From Gemmataceae bacterium (lineage in GTDB: Bacteria > Planctomycetota > Planctomycetia > Gemmatales > Gemmataceae), in contig JANWVV010000014.1 of the NCBI GenBank assembly GCA_025055795.1, positions 1 to 64,000 of the forward strand: a stretch of DNA of 64,000 bases, in the 5' to 3' direction. The position numbers and the translations under genes were made by a program. This document shows, one piece after another, positions 46,505-55,710 of this stretch; position 1 is the stretch's first letter, and each line of letters starts with the position of its first letter. The notes below the pieces were generated by a model. It had not been told where the DNA came from. It did not search any database and saw only the letters and a list, made by a program, of their open reading frames with translations.

Positions 46505-47670
46505 CGGGAAACCTCCTGTCGCGCCCAGCGGTCCAACGTGAGCAGACGTTCGAGCGACGGGCGTGACTCATAGGGATGTGCTTCCAGCACGGCGCGGCAG
46601 CAGCGTGGTATATCCAAAAAGGCCATCTCCCCGGCCAGAAAGCGAGCCACGGCCGCTTCGTTAGCGGCATTGAGTACGGCGCCGCAGGTGCCACCGCGTC
46701 GTGCAGCTTCGTAACCCAGACTTAAGGCCGGGAACGTTTCCAGGTCCGGAGGCTCGAAGTGCAACGGACCCAGCTTGTGCCAGTCGACCCGGCGGGCCGG
46801 GCCGGCCGGCCGGGACGGATACAACAAGGCGGCCTGAATCGGTAACCGCATATCCGGCGGCGACAACTGAGCCAGTACCGACCCGTCCGCCCATTCCACC
46901 AGGGCGTGCACCATCGATTCCGGATGGATCAGCACGGCAATCTGGTCGGCCGACACATCGAATAACCAGCGGGCTTCGATCACCTCCAGGGCCTTGTTCA
47001 TCAGGGTGGCGGAGTCAATGGTGATCTTCGGTCCCATCTGCCAGGTCGGATGTTGCAGGGCCTGCTGAGGGGTCACCTGGGTCAACTCGGCGGCCTGCTT
47101 GCCACGGAACGGTCCACCACTGGCCGTCAACACTAGCCGGACCAGGTCTGTACGGGGCCGACCTTCCAGAAGCTGGAACAACGCGGCATGTTCACTGTCG
47201 ACCGGCAGGAGCTGACCGTGATGTTGGCTGGCTAGCTCCAGAATGAGCGGACCGGCGACCACTAGTGTTTCCTTATTGGCCAGTGCCACTGTCTTGCCAG
47301 CTTCCAACGCTGCCCACGTTCCGTGCAGGCCCGCCGCTCCCACAATAGCCGCCACTACGATATCGACGTCGGCCCGGCTAGCTAGCTCGGCCACTGCTTC
47401 CGGACCCCAACGCACCCGCGTCTCCCGTGGGAAAAGATGCTGGTCCGCTTCGGCATACGCCTGCGCATCTGCCAGGACCGCCCACGAGGGGCGGAACTCC
47501 CGGCACTGCTCCGCCAGTAACTTCCAGTTGCGGTGTGCGGCCAGGCCAACAACCTGCAGCTGATCCGGAAAGTGACGTACCACCTCCAGCGTGCTGCGAC
47601 CGATCGAACCAGTCGATCCCAGCACGGCCAGCCGGCGACATTTGCCATTTTCCGGACCCACCAGCGGCAT
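46471..47670 (-). CDS. dxr: 1-deoxy-D-xylulose 5-phosphate reductoisomerase
   Basis: Second enzyme of the MEP isoprenoid pathway, NADPH-dependent. The 399 residues contain the NADPH loop LAVLGSTGSIGRSTLEVV (14-31), the ALANKETLV segment, PVDSEHAALFQLL with the metal/substrate-binding Asp and Glu, LTASGGPFRG, and KITIDSATLMNKALEVIEA. All catalytic blocks are present. It overlaps the start of rseP by 34 bp in another frame, the common dxr-rseP arrangement. The product supplies precursors for UppS at the other end of the window. Confidence 0.95.
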   Translation of the reverse strand: MPLVGPENGKCRRLAVLGSTGSIGRSTLEVVRHFPDQLQVVGLAAHRNWKLLAEQCREFRPSWAVLADAQAYAEADQHLFPRETRVRWGPEAVAELASRADVDIVVAAIVGAAGLHGTWAALEAGKTVALANKETLVVAGPLILELASQHHGQLLPVDSEHAALFQLLEGRPRTDLVRLVLTASGGPFRGKQAAELTQVTPQQALQHPTWQMGPKITIDSATLMNKALEVIEARWLFDVSADQIAVLIHPESMVHALVEWADGSVLAQLSPPDMRLPIQAALLYPSRPAGPARRVDWHKLGPLHFEPPDLETFPALSLGYEAARRGGTCGAVLNAANEAAVARFLAGEMAFLDIPRCCRAVLEAHPYESRPSLERLLTLDRWARQEVSRWLHPRLHLIP

Positions 47671-48293
47671 GTCTTAGCCTGCCTGTTACCATTACAGACC
47701 GCTGGAATTGTATGACCCATTCTGCCAATCCAACAAGCCGGATCCACTCTGTGTCTCACCTCCATCATCTGTCCGGGACCACCTTCCGGGGCCCCCCATT
47801 TGCCCAGACTGGATGTTTCTGAACAAAAAGTTCCTACGATGATGCGTCAAGTTAGTTTTTTGCCCGCCCGCCATTTTTCGCTTTAGTGCATATATTTGCC
47901 ATCCACATACCGAGTCAGGAATCTGTTAATAAAAAACCACTTTCGCAGTTGCTCTTGTCATCTGAATTTTAGATCATATACTGTATATATGAACGGATAA
48001 AATTGGTAGAGTCAAGCCATTTGGTTTTATCAGTTCAACGTTGTGTGAGGAGCTAGTGTCGATGCTGGGGTAAAGGCAAACCATTCGAGAGCTGAGAAGA
48101 GCGAGGATGCCTAGGTCTGGTGGGGTACCCGTGGGCGGACAAATGATTGGCTATGGACCGTCCTGCTGGCCGGTGGTATCTTCCACGTAGGTCTTGGAGA
48201 GAGCGATTATGCCATGCATGTTCATTTAGGATGCTGTGGAGTAGTCACGATGGTTATCAATCATGATGGACGTTCCGTCAGGAGGTAGAAGTA
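47671..48293. other. Divergent intergenic region
   Basis: 623 bp, AT-rich in its middle (about 47880-48010), between dxr and the SBP56 gene. Two divergent promoters are expected. No gene or RNA is recognised. Confidence 0.4.
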
Positions 48294-49784
48294 ATGCGTG
48301 GCTCATGGTTAGAGGGAGTAGGTCATTCAGTAGCCGAGGGGGTTGCGATTGTCGATCGTCGCACTTTTTTGAGCAGTGGGCTGGCGGCGGCCAGCCTGTG
48401 GGTAGGGGGGCATCGCGTGCCGGCGGCGCAAGGACCGGCACTGAGCACGCCTGGCTACGCTTCGCCTCAGCAGGCGATGCAGGCACCCCGGGAAAAGCTG
48501 CTATTTGTCGCGTGTACCTACGTTGGCACGTCCGTTCATCAACCTGACTATCTGGCGGTGGTGGACGTTGACCCCGCTTCCACTCGATACGGGCAGGTGA
48601 TTTACCGATTGAGCATGCCCAAGGTAGGGGATGAATTGCACCATTACGGTTGGAACATCTGCTCATCGTGTCACGGTCGGCCGGGAGATCGGCGTTATCT
48701 GATCGTACCGGGTTTCCGTTCCAGTCGGATTCACATCATCGATGCCAAAGAGCCGACGTCCCTGCGGCTCCACGCCGTGATCGAGCCGGAGGAAGTGGCC
48801 AAGGTGGCCAATCTGTCGGCTCCGCACACCGTGCACTGTTTGCCTTCGGGTGAGGTGATGATTTCGATGCTGGGCGATGCTCAGGGCAACGGCCCGGGTG
48901 GCTTTTTGCTCCTGGACGAGCAGTTCCGCCTCAAGGGACGCTGGGAGAAAGAAGCGGCCGGCATGCAATTCAATTATGATTTCTGGTATCAGCCTCGGTA
49001 CAACGTGATGGTGTCCACGGAGTGGGCAGCACCTCGAACGTTTGGACCGGGACCGCGTCTGGAAGATGTGGCCGCGGGGAAATATGGCCGCCACCTGCAT
49101 TTCTGGGACTGGCAGCAACGACGCCTGATCCACTCGGTGGACCTGGGCCAGGGAGCCATTCCGCTGGAAGTTCGCTTTGCTCACGACCCGGACAAGGACT
49201 ACGGCTTTGTCGGAGCAGCCCTGAGCAGCAGCATCTGGTTGTTCCGGCGTGAGGGATCGGCCGGGCAATGGCAGGCGCGCAAGGTGATCCAACTGGAACC
49301 GGTCAAAAAAGACGACTTCCCTGGCGGTCAGGTGCCGCCTCTCATCAGTGACATACTGATATCGATGGATGACCGCTTCTTGTACGTGTCCACCTGGTTG
49401 CACGGGCGGGTGCTGCAGTACGACATCCGCGATCCCGAGCGGCCGAAATTAACGGGCAGTGTGGCGTTCGGGGGATTGATCGGACCGCCCCGGCAGTTGC
49501 AGGGCAGAGAACTGAGTGGCGGACCGCAAATGCTGCAGTTGAGTCTGGACGGTCGCCGCCTTTATGTTACCAATTCGCTGTATAGTAGTTGGGACAACGC
49601 CTTCTATCCTCAGATTGCCAAGCAGGGGTCTTGGTTGGTGCAACTAGATTGTGATCCCCAGCAGGGCGGGATGCAATTGAACGAGAAGTTCCTGGTAGAC
49701 TTCGGCAAGGAACCGCAGGGACCGGCTCGGGCTCACGAAATCCGTTATCCGGGGGGCGACTGCAGTAGCGACATCTTTTCCTGA
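48294..49784 (+). CDS. Selenium-binding protein 56 / methanethiol oxidase-like, Tat-exported
   Basis: 496 residues of the SBP56/MTO family, beta-propeller proteins that in bacteria and humans oxidise methanethiol to formaldehyde, H2S and H2O2. The N terminus has a twin-arginine signal, VDRRTFLSSGLAAASLW (from 20), ending near VPAAQG, so export folded with cofactor is likely. Family blocks: FVACTYVGTSVHQPDYLAVV, HHYGWNICSSCHG with the reactive Cys, PHTVHCLPSGEVMISMLGD, FNYDFWYQPRYNVMVSTEWA, and the C-terminal HEIRYPGGDCSSDIF. AGGAGG lies eight bases before the ATG. No copper chaperone or other mto gene is adjacent. The substrate is inference from the family. Confidence 0.88.
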   Translation: MRGSWLEGVGHSVAEGVAIVDRRTFLSSGLAAASLWVGGHRVPAAQGPALSTPGYASPQQAMQAPREKLLFVACTYVGTSVHQPDYLAVVDVDPASTRYGQVIYRLSMPKVGDELHHYGWNICSSCHGRPGDRRYLIVPGFRSSRIHIIDAKEPTSLRLHAVIEPEEVAKVANLSAPHTVHCLPSGEVMISMLGDAQGNGPGGFLLLDEQFRLKGRWEKEAAGMQFNYDFWYQPRYNVMVSTEWAAPRTFGPGPRLEDVAAGKYGRHLHFWDWQQRRLIHSVDLGQGAIPLEVRFAHDPDKDYGFVGAALSSSIWLFRREGSAGQWQARKVIQLEPVKKDDFPGGQVPPLISDILISMDDRFLYVSTWLHGRVLQYDIRDPERPKLTGSVAFGGLIGPPRQLQGRELSGGPQMLQLSLDGRRLYVTNSLYSSWDNAFYPQIAKQGSWLVQLDCDPQQGGMQLNEKFLVDFGKEPQGPARAHEIRYPGGDCSSDIFS

Positions 49785-49967
49785 AGCAATCCTCGCCTGT
49801 CCGCCACCGAGGACGTTGCGGCCGCTAGAACCAATTGTGCTAACTAAGGGACAAATCACCAGGTGGTATTCCTGGCGGAAACTCCGCGTCCGCAACCTAT
49901 GCGTTTGTTATCCGCGGCGGTATTGCTGAAGTGGCTTCCGGCATGGGCCGAGGCAGAGGGCGGTGGA

Positions 49968-51170
49968 TCATTGGGGTGCGGAGCCCAGATTTTCCACGAT
50001 CATGGCCACGGCATTACCGCCACCCAGGCATAGCGCGGCTAGACCGTAGCGTTTGCCGTAACGCTGCAGGGCGTGCAGCAGCGTGGTCAGTACGCGGGCG
50101 CCGCTGGCACCGATCGGATGGCCCAAGGCAATGGCGCCACCGTGGACGTTAACACGTTCTTCGTTCCATCCGTCGGGACGCAGTTGCTGGCCACATGCCA
50201 ACATCTGGGCGGCAAATGCTTCGTTGACTTCCAGCAGGTCAATCGCCTGCAGGGGAATTCCCGCTTTGGCACACACCTGGCGAATTGCCGGCACGGGAGC
50301 CAGGAACAGGTCGCGCGGTTCGGTGCCGCTCATGGCCATAGCGACGACACGAGCCATGGGCTGAACCCGGGGGTGCGTCTGCAGAAAGCGTCCGGAAGCG
50401 ACCACGATGGCAGCGGCACCATCAGATAGTTGCGAGGCATTGCCGGCAGTGACGGAGCCATCGGTCTGAAAGACGGGCTTCAGGCGGGCCAGACTGTCCA
50501 GGGTGGTCTCCGGGCGGATACCTTCGTCCTGACGGACGGGTTCGCTCCGGCTGCCGGCCGGTGGAGCAACGGCGACCACCTCGGCGGCGAAAGCACCTTG
50601 GGCCCAGGCAGCGGCTGCCCGCTGATGACTGCGTAGCGCGAAACGATCCTGATCGGCCCGACTGATCTGGCAGGTTCGGGCCACGTGTTCGGCCGCAGCC
50701 CCCATCGGCCAGTTTGCGAATGGACACCACAGGCCGTCGTGCACCAGGGCATCAACCAACTGCTGGTGACCGTATTTGTACCCTTGGCGGACTTGGGGCA
50801 GCAGGAAAGGGGCCTGACTCATGCTTTCCATGCCGCCGGCTACAATCAGGTCGGCTTCACCGGCCCGGATGCTGTGCACAGCTAGCATTACGGCTTTCAG
50901 ACCGGAGCCGCAAACCATATTGGTGGTATGGGCGGGCACGCGTGGTGGCAAACCGGCGCGCAAGGCCGCTTGACGGGCCGGTGCCTGACCGGTACCGGCC
51001 TGCACCACCTGGCCCATAATCACTTCGTCGATTTCCTCGGCTGCTACGCCCGCTCGCCGTACGGCCTCGGCAATCACCACTGCACCCAGTTGCACAGCGG
51101 TGTATCCAGCCAGGCCGCCCAGAAACTTGCCTATGGGCGTACGCACCGCCGATACCAGGAAAGCATCCAT
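49968..51170 (-). CDS. Acetyl-CoA C-acetyltransferase (thiolase)
   Basis: 400 residues of thiolase fold. Catalytic residues: Cys87 in NMVCGSGLKAVM, His351 in GGAIALGHPIGASG, and Cys381 in LCLGGGNAVAM. It condenses two acetyl-CoA or cleaves acetoacetyl-CoA/3-ketoacyl-CoA. No hydroxyacyl-CoA dehydrogenase, PHB synthase or beta-oxidation gene is adjacent, so biosynthetic and degradative roles cannot be told apart. AGGGGTGAG lies just before the ATG at 51170. Confidence 0.93.
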   Translation of the reverse strand: MDAFLVSAVRTPIGKFLGGLAGYTAVQLGAVVIAEAVRRAGVAAEEIDEVIMGQVVQAGTGQAPARQAALRAGLPPRVPAHTTNMVCGSGLKAVMLAVHSIRAGEADLIVAGGMESMSQAPFLLPQVRQGYKYGHQQLVDALVHDGLWCPFANWPMGAAAEHVARTCQISRADQDRFALRSHQRAAAAWAQGAFAAEVVAVAPPAGSRSEPVRQDEGIRPETTLDSLARLKPVFQTDGSVTAGNASQLSDGAAAIVVASGRFLQTHPRVQPMARVVAMAMSGTEPRDLFLAPVPAIRQVCAKAGIPLQAIDLLEVNEAFAAQMLACGQQLRPDGWNEERVNVHGGAIALGHPIGASGARVLTTLLHALQRYGKRYGLAALCLGGGNAVAMIVENLGSAPQ

Positions 51171-51294
51171 GACTCACCCCTCTTTTTTGCATTTTACAGC
51201 GACGGCAGATTACGGAGATGAGGGAACAGCCACCTGGCAACCGTGGCATTAGCAAGCTGTCGGTCAGCCCCCGGCCTGGAGGCAGAGCAGATGT

Positions 51295-53439
51295 TTAGCG
51301 TGTCTTGTCGGCAGCGGCCAGGAGTTCGCGGCAGTGTGCCTCCAGGTCGCGGTTTTGGCTTTGGTGGGCCAGACGCAGCCCTCGATCGGCGAAGTAACGG
51401 GCCTTGTCCGTGGCTTTCAGGCGGAGCATTTCCTCGGCGGCCGTGGTGTAAAGCCGCCCTTCCTGCGGATAGCGGGCAATCAACTGGTCGAATGTTTGTA
51501 CCGCCTGCTCCACGTCTTTCATGCGGACGTAGACATTGGCTCGTTTGAGGGCGTAGTCGATGGCCCGCGCCCCGCGGTTATGTTCGTTATCGTACTGTTC
51601 GCCTCGTTGGATCAACTGCAAGGCTTCGGGATAGTTGCCCTGGACCAGGGCGCCTGTAATGGCGGTGGCAAACAGGGGGTAACGATCGGGCCGAGCAGGA
51701 TCAAACGGTTTGTCGACCCCAGCCCGTGCAAAGGCGACCGCCAGTTCGCGGGCGTCCAGTCGCAGGGCGGCACGCATCGCTTGTTCGATCTGTTCAACCG
51801 ACAACGCCTGACGATCCAGAGCGGCCAGTTCAGCCACGTTGAGGGCATTCAGGTCCTGGGGAATGGCGGGACGGCTCGCCGTACTGTCTGCTGGAGTGGG
51901 ACTAGCCGACACCTCAGGTTCGCTTGGGGGGACACTGGTGTATTCCAGGCCCAGTTTATGACGGAGCCGTCCGAAATCGTAGCGGGGCAGTGCAGGGGAC
52001 TGGCCCGCTGGTTCCTCATGCGGCCCCAACGTCGCGCGGTAACAGTCCTCCAGGAAGCGGACCGCACCGAACACCCGTTTCCGTAGTCGCGAGCTCCCCA
52101 TGGCGTCGAGCGGCGAGTTCCCCTCCAGCGACTTGAGAGGCTGATGCAACCAGACAGCTTCGAAATAGTCGGTGACGTATTGCAATTCCCTTTCAGGGAG
52201 GTCGGCATTGTTTTTGTGTTCCGGCCGGACCAGTGTCAGAAAGCACAGAGCCAGGTTACGGGGGTCGAGGGTGTGCGCCTGATGTTGGGGTGGGGCCAGG
52301 GCCAGTTGTGCTTGCTGGTAAAGCTCTTGGGCCAGTTGTTCCACCCGCTCTTGCCAAGGTGACAACAGATGCAGTTCGCCGGGAACCAGGTAGAATCGGG
52401 CCGTTATGCGGTACAGCGGTGTATGCTCACTCATGGCCAGCACGGGCACTTCCTCGACAAAGTAGCCACGCAGCAGGCCGGTTTCCTCCTGATATTCGAT
52501 CTGCGTGATTTTGCCCTGGCGATGCCACTGTTCCAGCAGTTGCCAGAGGCGTTGCGGGTCGCGTACTTGCAGCCGGTGAAGATGTTCCAGGTAGTTGGCC
52601 AGGGCTTCCATACCGCGGGCGGTCAACAGCACTTCGACCAAGGTGCCGGTTTCCTCGGCCAGGCGGTCGTCGGTCTCCGCGTCCAGGGAGCGGTACAGTG
52701 CCTCGACGGCACGAACGTTTTCGCCCTGCCAGGCGCAGATCAAGCCCAGATTGAACCAGGCCGCCGGATCAGCTGGTGTTTGTTGCACCAGTTCCTCGTA
52801 GGCCCGGCGGGCATCGCCTAAGCGACCGGTGATGTGTTGCTCGGCGATGGGGCGTCGGGTGCGGCGTAAACGGTAGTTGTGTCGCACGGCTTGGGGCAGC
52901 CCCGTGGAAGGGCCCAGCAGTTTTTCCTGCCACTGATGCAACTCCGGCAGGTCGGGCCGCAGGTGCAACGCCCGCTCAGTGGCATAGGCGGCTGTCAGGT
53001 ACAGCCTGTGAAACATCGCCACTTCGGCGATCCGGACAAACACCTGCAGCAATTGATCCCTCGCTTCTGGCGAGAGGCGATCGACTGCTTTATGGAATAG
53101 CAACAGGGCTCCGAGGTGTTCACCTTCCTGCTGGCGAAGGATGCCGCGATAATAGTAGGCCATTCCCAGTTGCGGGTCGCGTTGCAGGGCTTGCTCCAGG
53201 GCTGCTTCGGCCTCCTCCCATCGTTGGGATTGCATCAGGAAGTTGGCGTAGTACAGCCAGGGTGTGGCTTGTGTGCCGTAACGCTGCAGCAGGTCCTGGA
53301 ACAACTTGTGGGACGACTCCTGCTGTCCCTCTTCCAACAGACGGAAGGCTCGCTCCACTGTTGTCAGGTAAGGAGCGCAGCACCATTTCACCTTCTTGCC
53401 GCTTCCGCAAGGGCAATAGGCGTACGGATCGTAACTCAT
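51295..53439 (-). CDS. SEC-C motif and TPR-repeat protein
   Basis: 714 residues from the ATG at 53439, which has GAGGAATT directly upstream. It opens with a SEC-C zinc motif (Cys9, Cys11, Cys20, Cys21 in YCPCGSGKKVKWCC). Tetratricopeptide repeats follow at about 35-150 (WLYYANFLMQSQRWEEAEAA, LGMAYYYRGILRQQEGEHLG) and again around 205-265 and 590-700. The middle (300-520) is not recognised, apart from an acidic/Pro linker. SEC-C modules bind zinc and often ribosome- or translocon-associated partners; the TPRs suggest a scaffold. Cytoplasmic, function unknown. Confidence 0.85.
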   Translation of the reverse strand: MSYDPYAYCPCGSGKKVKWCCAPYLTTVERAFRLLEEGQQESSHKLFQDLLQRYGTQATPWLYYANFLMQSQRWEEAEAALEQALQRDPQLGMAYYYRGILRQQEGEHLGALLLFHKAVDRLSPEARDQLLQVFVRIAEVAMFHRLYLTAAYATERALHLRPDLPELHQWQEKLLGPSTGLPQAVRHNYRLRRTRRPIAEQHITGRLGDARRAYEELVQQTPADPAAWFNLGLICAWQGENVRAVEALYRSLDAETDDRLAEETGTLVEVLLTARGMEALANYLEHLHRLQVRDPQRLWQLLEQWHRQGKITQIEYQEETGLLRGYFVEEVPVLAMSEHTPLYRITARFYLVPGELHLLSPWQERVEQLAQELYQQAQLALAPPQHQAHTLDPRNLALCFLTLVRPEHKNNADLPERELQYVTDYFEAVWLHQPLKSLEGNSPLDAMGSSRLRKRVFGAVRFLEDCYRATLGPHEEPAGQSPALPRYDFGRLRHKLGLEYTSVPPSEPEVSASPTPADSTASRPAIPQDLNALNVAELAALDRQALSVEQIEQAMRAALRLDARELAVAFARAGVDKPFDPARPDRYPLFATAITGALVQGNYPEALQLIQRGEQYDNEHNRGARAIDYALKRANVYVRMKDVEQAVQTFDQLIARYPQEGRLYTTAAEEMLRLKATDKARYFADRGLRLAHQSQNRDLEAHCRELLAAADKTR

Positions 53440-53756
53440 GAATTCCTCGCCTGCCAAATTTTTTGCGATGCCGGTGTTACTCCCCGTTTGTCGCACCGCG
53501 GGGATGAATCAATCCTAGGCTTGAAGCTGGCTGACGGGAATAGGATCGGGGCAAAACCGCGGCAAACCGTTTGACTTGCGGCCAGGCCGTTCTATTTTTC
53601 GATGACCGAATCGTTTTCCGTCCTGAGGCCGCCTTATCACAACTCTGCTGGCAACAGAGAATTCAGGCGATGGCCAAGGATGGAGATTCCGCCGCGGCTG
53701 CAAGACTCGGTTGCGGCCAAAGTCTGGTCTCCGATTTTGTTTGAGGCGTGCCATCC

Positions 53757-55427
53757 ATGGCAGTGAATGAGTTGGGTGAGTGCGAATGGTTCATCTGGGA
53801 TCTGCGACGCAGCGGTTTGATCGAGCGTAGTACCTTGGACCAGCTCGTCGCGGATTACCTGAAAAATCATCCTAGGGCGGAAGCCCCTGCCTTGGCCCAG
53901 CACCTGATTGAGCTGGGCTTGCTGACACCCTTCCAGGCAGATCGCCTGCTGAACGGTAAAGGGCAAGGGCTGGTCCTGGGGCCTTACGTATTGCTCGACG
54001 CAATTGGTTCGGGCAGTATGGGCCAGGTTTACAAGGCTTCTTCCCGCAATGATGACAAGCTGTATGCTATCAAGGTCTTGCCGCGACGCAGCATGTGGAA
54101 CGTCCGTCTGGCTCGGCGTCAGGTCCGGGCTTTCCAGGGTTTTCAGCACCCCGCTGTGGTGCCATTCCTTGACGTAGGGACGGCTGGTGGATTGCACTAC
54201 CTGGTCTGGCCTCTGGTGGAAGGCAGGCCGCTGGACCGACTGGTTGAGGAACAAGGGGCCTTGCCGGTTAACCGTACCGCTCTGATCGGCTTACAAATTG
54301 CTCAGGGGCTGCAACTCTGCCATCAAAACAACGTGTTCCATGGCCTGATTAAACCTTCCAACATTATGATCGGGCCGAATAATCAGGTGTACATCCTGGA
54401 TTTTGGTATCGGCTCTCTGCTGGTCGAAAACAGCGATGGCGAAAGCATGGTGGACACCATGTCCACGGCCAACACGCTGACCAGTGGCCTGGACTGTGCC
54501 AGTCCGGAGAGTATCCTCGATCCGAGCAACCGCACGCCAGCGGGCGATCAATACAGCCTGGGCTGCGTGTTATATTTCTGCCTGACCGGGCGGATGCCCT
54601 TTGCCGAAGGAAGCGCCGTTGAAAAAATGATGGCTCATCAGACCCGCCAGCCGGTGTCGATCCGGCAACTGGTGGCAGACGTTCCCGCCGAGCTGGAAGC
54701 TATCGTGTTGCGCATGATGGCCAAAAAGCCGGAGGAACGCTTCGGCACCTGTGAAGAGGTCGCGGAGGCCTTGGAACCTTTCGTGGGTGACTTATGGCAG
54801 ATTGTCGGCGGCGCTCCCACGGCACCGGCGTCCCTATCCCAATCGAGTGGACGACTGCCGGGCTTGGGCAGTCGGAGTTCTGGTCAGCGGCCGGGGTTGT
54901 CGAGCGAACGGGCGTTGACGGCGACGACCTCGGTAGCCCGTAGTCCGACACCACCAGCGCAGCCCGGCTTGTCAGCGTCCTCTCCAGCGGCTGCACCGGT
55001 GACGTCCTCTCCATCTCGGTTGGCTTCGGTGACTGCCAAGGGGGCATCTCCTGTGCTTGACGGTTCTGCAGCGCCGACTCCCTCTGCGGCTGGGTCAGCC
55101 GCTACTGCCTCTCCGGCGGCCACTCGGGCCTCAGGTTGGCTAGCGCCGCCAGCGAACCGGTCCCCCCTTGCCAACTCCCCCGCACCTCCTCCATCTACAG
55201 TTCGTCCCGCACCGCTTTTGCCCGGTCGATCTACCTTGGGCCTACCCGTTTCACCCGCAACGGCGGCAGCGGAACCGGCTCCGTCTTCCCCGGCGGGGTC
55301 AGCCGCTTGGGCAATTGAGGATGAGGGACAACCCGCCAATCGATTCGGACCCCTCGGGGTCGTTGCGACTGCCATCCTGCTGACTATTCTTGCCTACTTT
55401 GGCACCATGCTCATCCTGCGCCAATAA
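53757..55427 (+). CDS. Membrane Ser/Thr kinase-like protein, probable pseudokinase
   Basis: 556 residues (ATG at 53757; a GTG at 53748 is in frame). An N-terminal helical segment (10-70, LIELGLLTPFQADRLL) precedes a kinase fold (about 78-345): Gly-loop IGSGSMGQVYKA, Lys in YAIKVLP, DFG in ILDFGIGS. The catalytic loop reads VFHGLIKPSNIMI (from about 193), so the HRD Asp is replaced by Leu. The helix-C Glu also seems to be missing (RRQVRAFQ). A Ser/Pro/Ala-rich linker (365-525) ends in one membrane helix (GVVATAILLTILAYFGTMLIL). Loss of the catalytic Asp suggests a non-catalytic, signalling or scaffold role. Planctomycetes have many true kinases of this layout, so it is probably a decayed paralogue. 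Confidence 0.85.
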   Translation: MAVNELGECEWFIWDLRRSGLIERSTLDQLVADYLKNHPRAEAPALAQHLIELGLLTPFQADRLLNGKGQGLVLGPYVLLDAIGSGSMGQVYKASSRNDDKLYAIKVLPRRSMWNVRLARRQVRAFQGFQHPAVVPFLDVGTAGGLHYLVWPLVEGRPLDRLVEEQGALPVNRTALIGLQIAQGLQLCHQNNVFHGLIKPSNIMIGPNNQVYILDFGIGSLLVENSDGESMVDTMSTANTLTSGLDCASPESILDPSNRTPAGDQYSLGCVLYFCLTGRMPFAEGSAVEKMMAHQTRQPVSIRQLVADVPAELEAIVLRMMAKKPEERFGTCEEVAEALEPFVGDLWQIVGGAPTAPASLSQSSGRLPGLGSRSSGQRPGLSSERALTATTSVARSPTPPAQPGLSASSPAAAPVTSSPSRLASVTAKGASPVLDGSAAPTPSAAGSAATASPAATRASGWLAPPANRSPLANSPAPPPSTVRPAPLLPGRSTLGLPVSPATAAAEPAPSSPAGSAAWAIEDEGQPANRFGPLGVVATAILLTILAYFGTMLILRQ

Positions 55428-55710
55428 AAGCCCATGTGCTTTTGTGCCGTATTACGCCGAGCACCTCAGATTGCAGCATGTCTACGCCGCTGAATTGCGG
55501 ACGAGGATCCATCCGCCTTCCCTTGCCTGTCGAACGGGCCGTCATTTGCTGGTTGGTGGGCCCACTGTCCTGGTCTGATCGTGGGGCAATCTGTGAGACG
55601 TTGAGGGGATCAGATAAGATGTTCTGCAAGGTCAGCCAGAACTGTCAAGGCAAGGTTGACCGTGGGCCTGGTCGGCTCTGAGCCAAGCGTGCAGCGGCAG
55701 AGGAGACAAC
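55428..55710. other. Intergenic region
   Basis: 283 bp between two plus-strand genes. A short AAAAGC/GCTTTT stem lies just after the kinase-like stop and might act as a weak terminator. No gene is seen. Confidence 0.35.

Noticed and set aside
53637..54254. 205-codon frame antisense to the kinase-like gene start
   Set aside because: Overlaps a clear protein domain on the other strand and resembles nothing.
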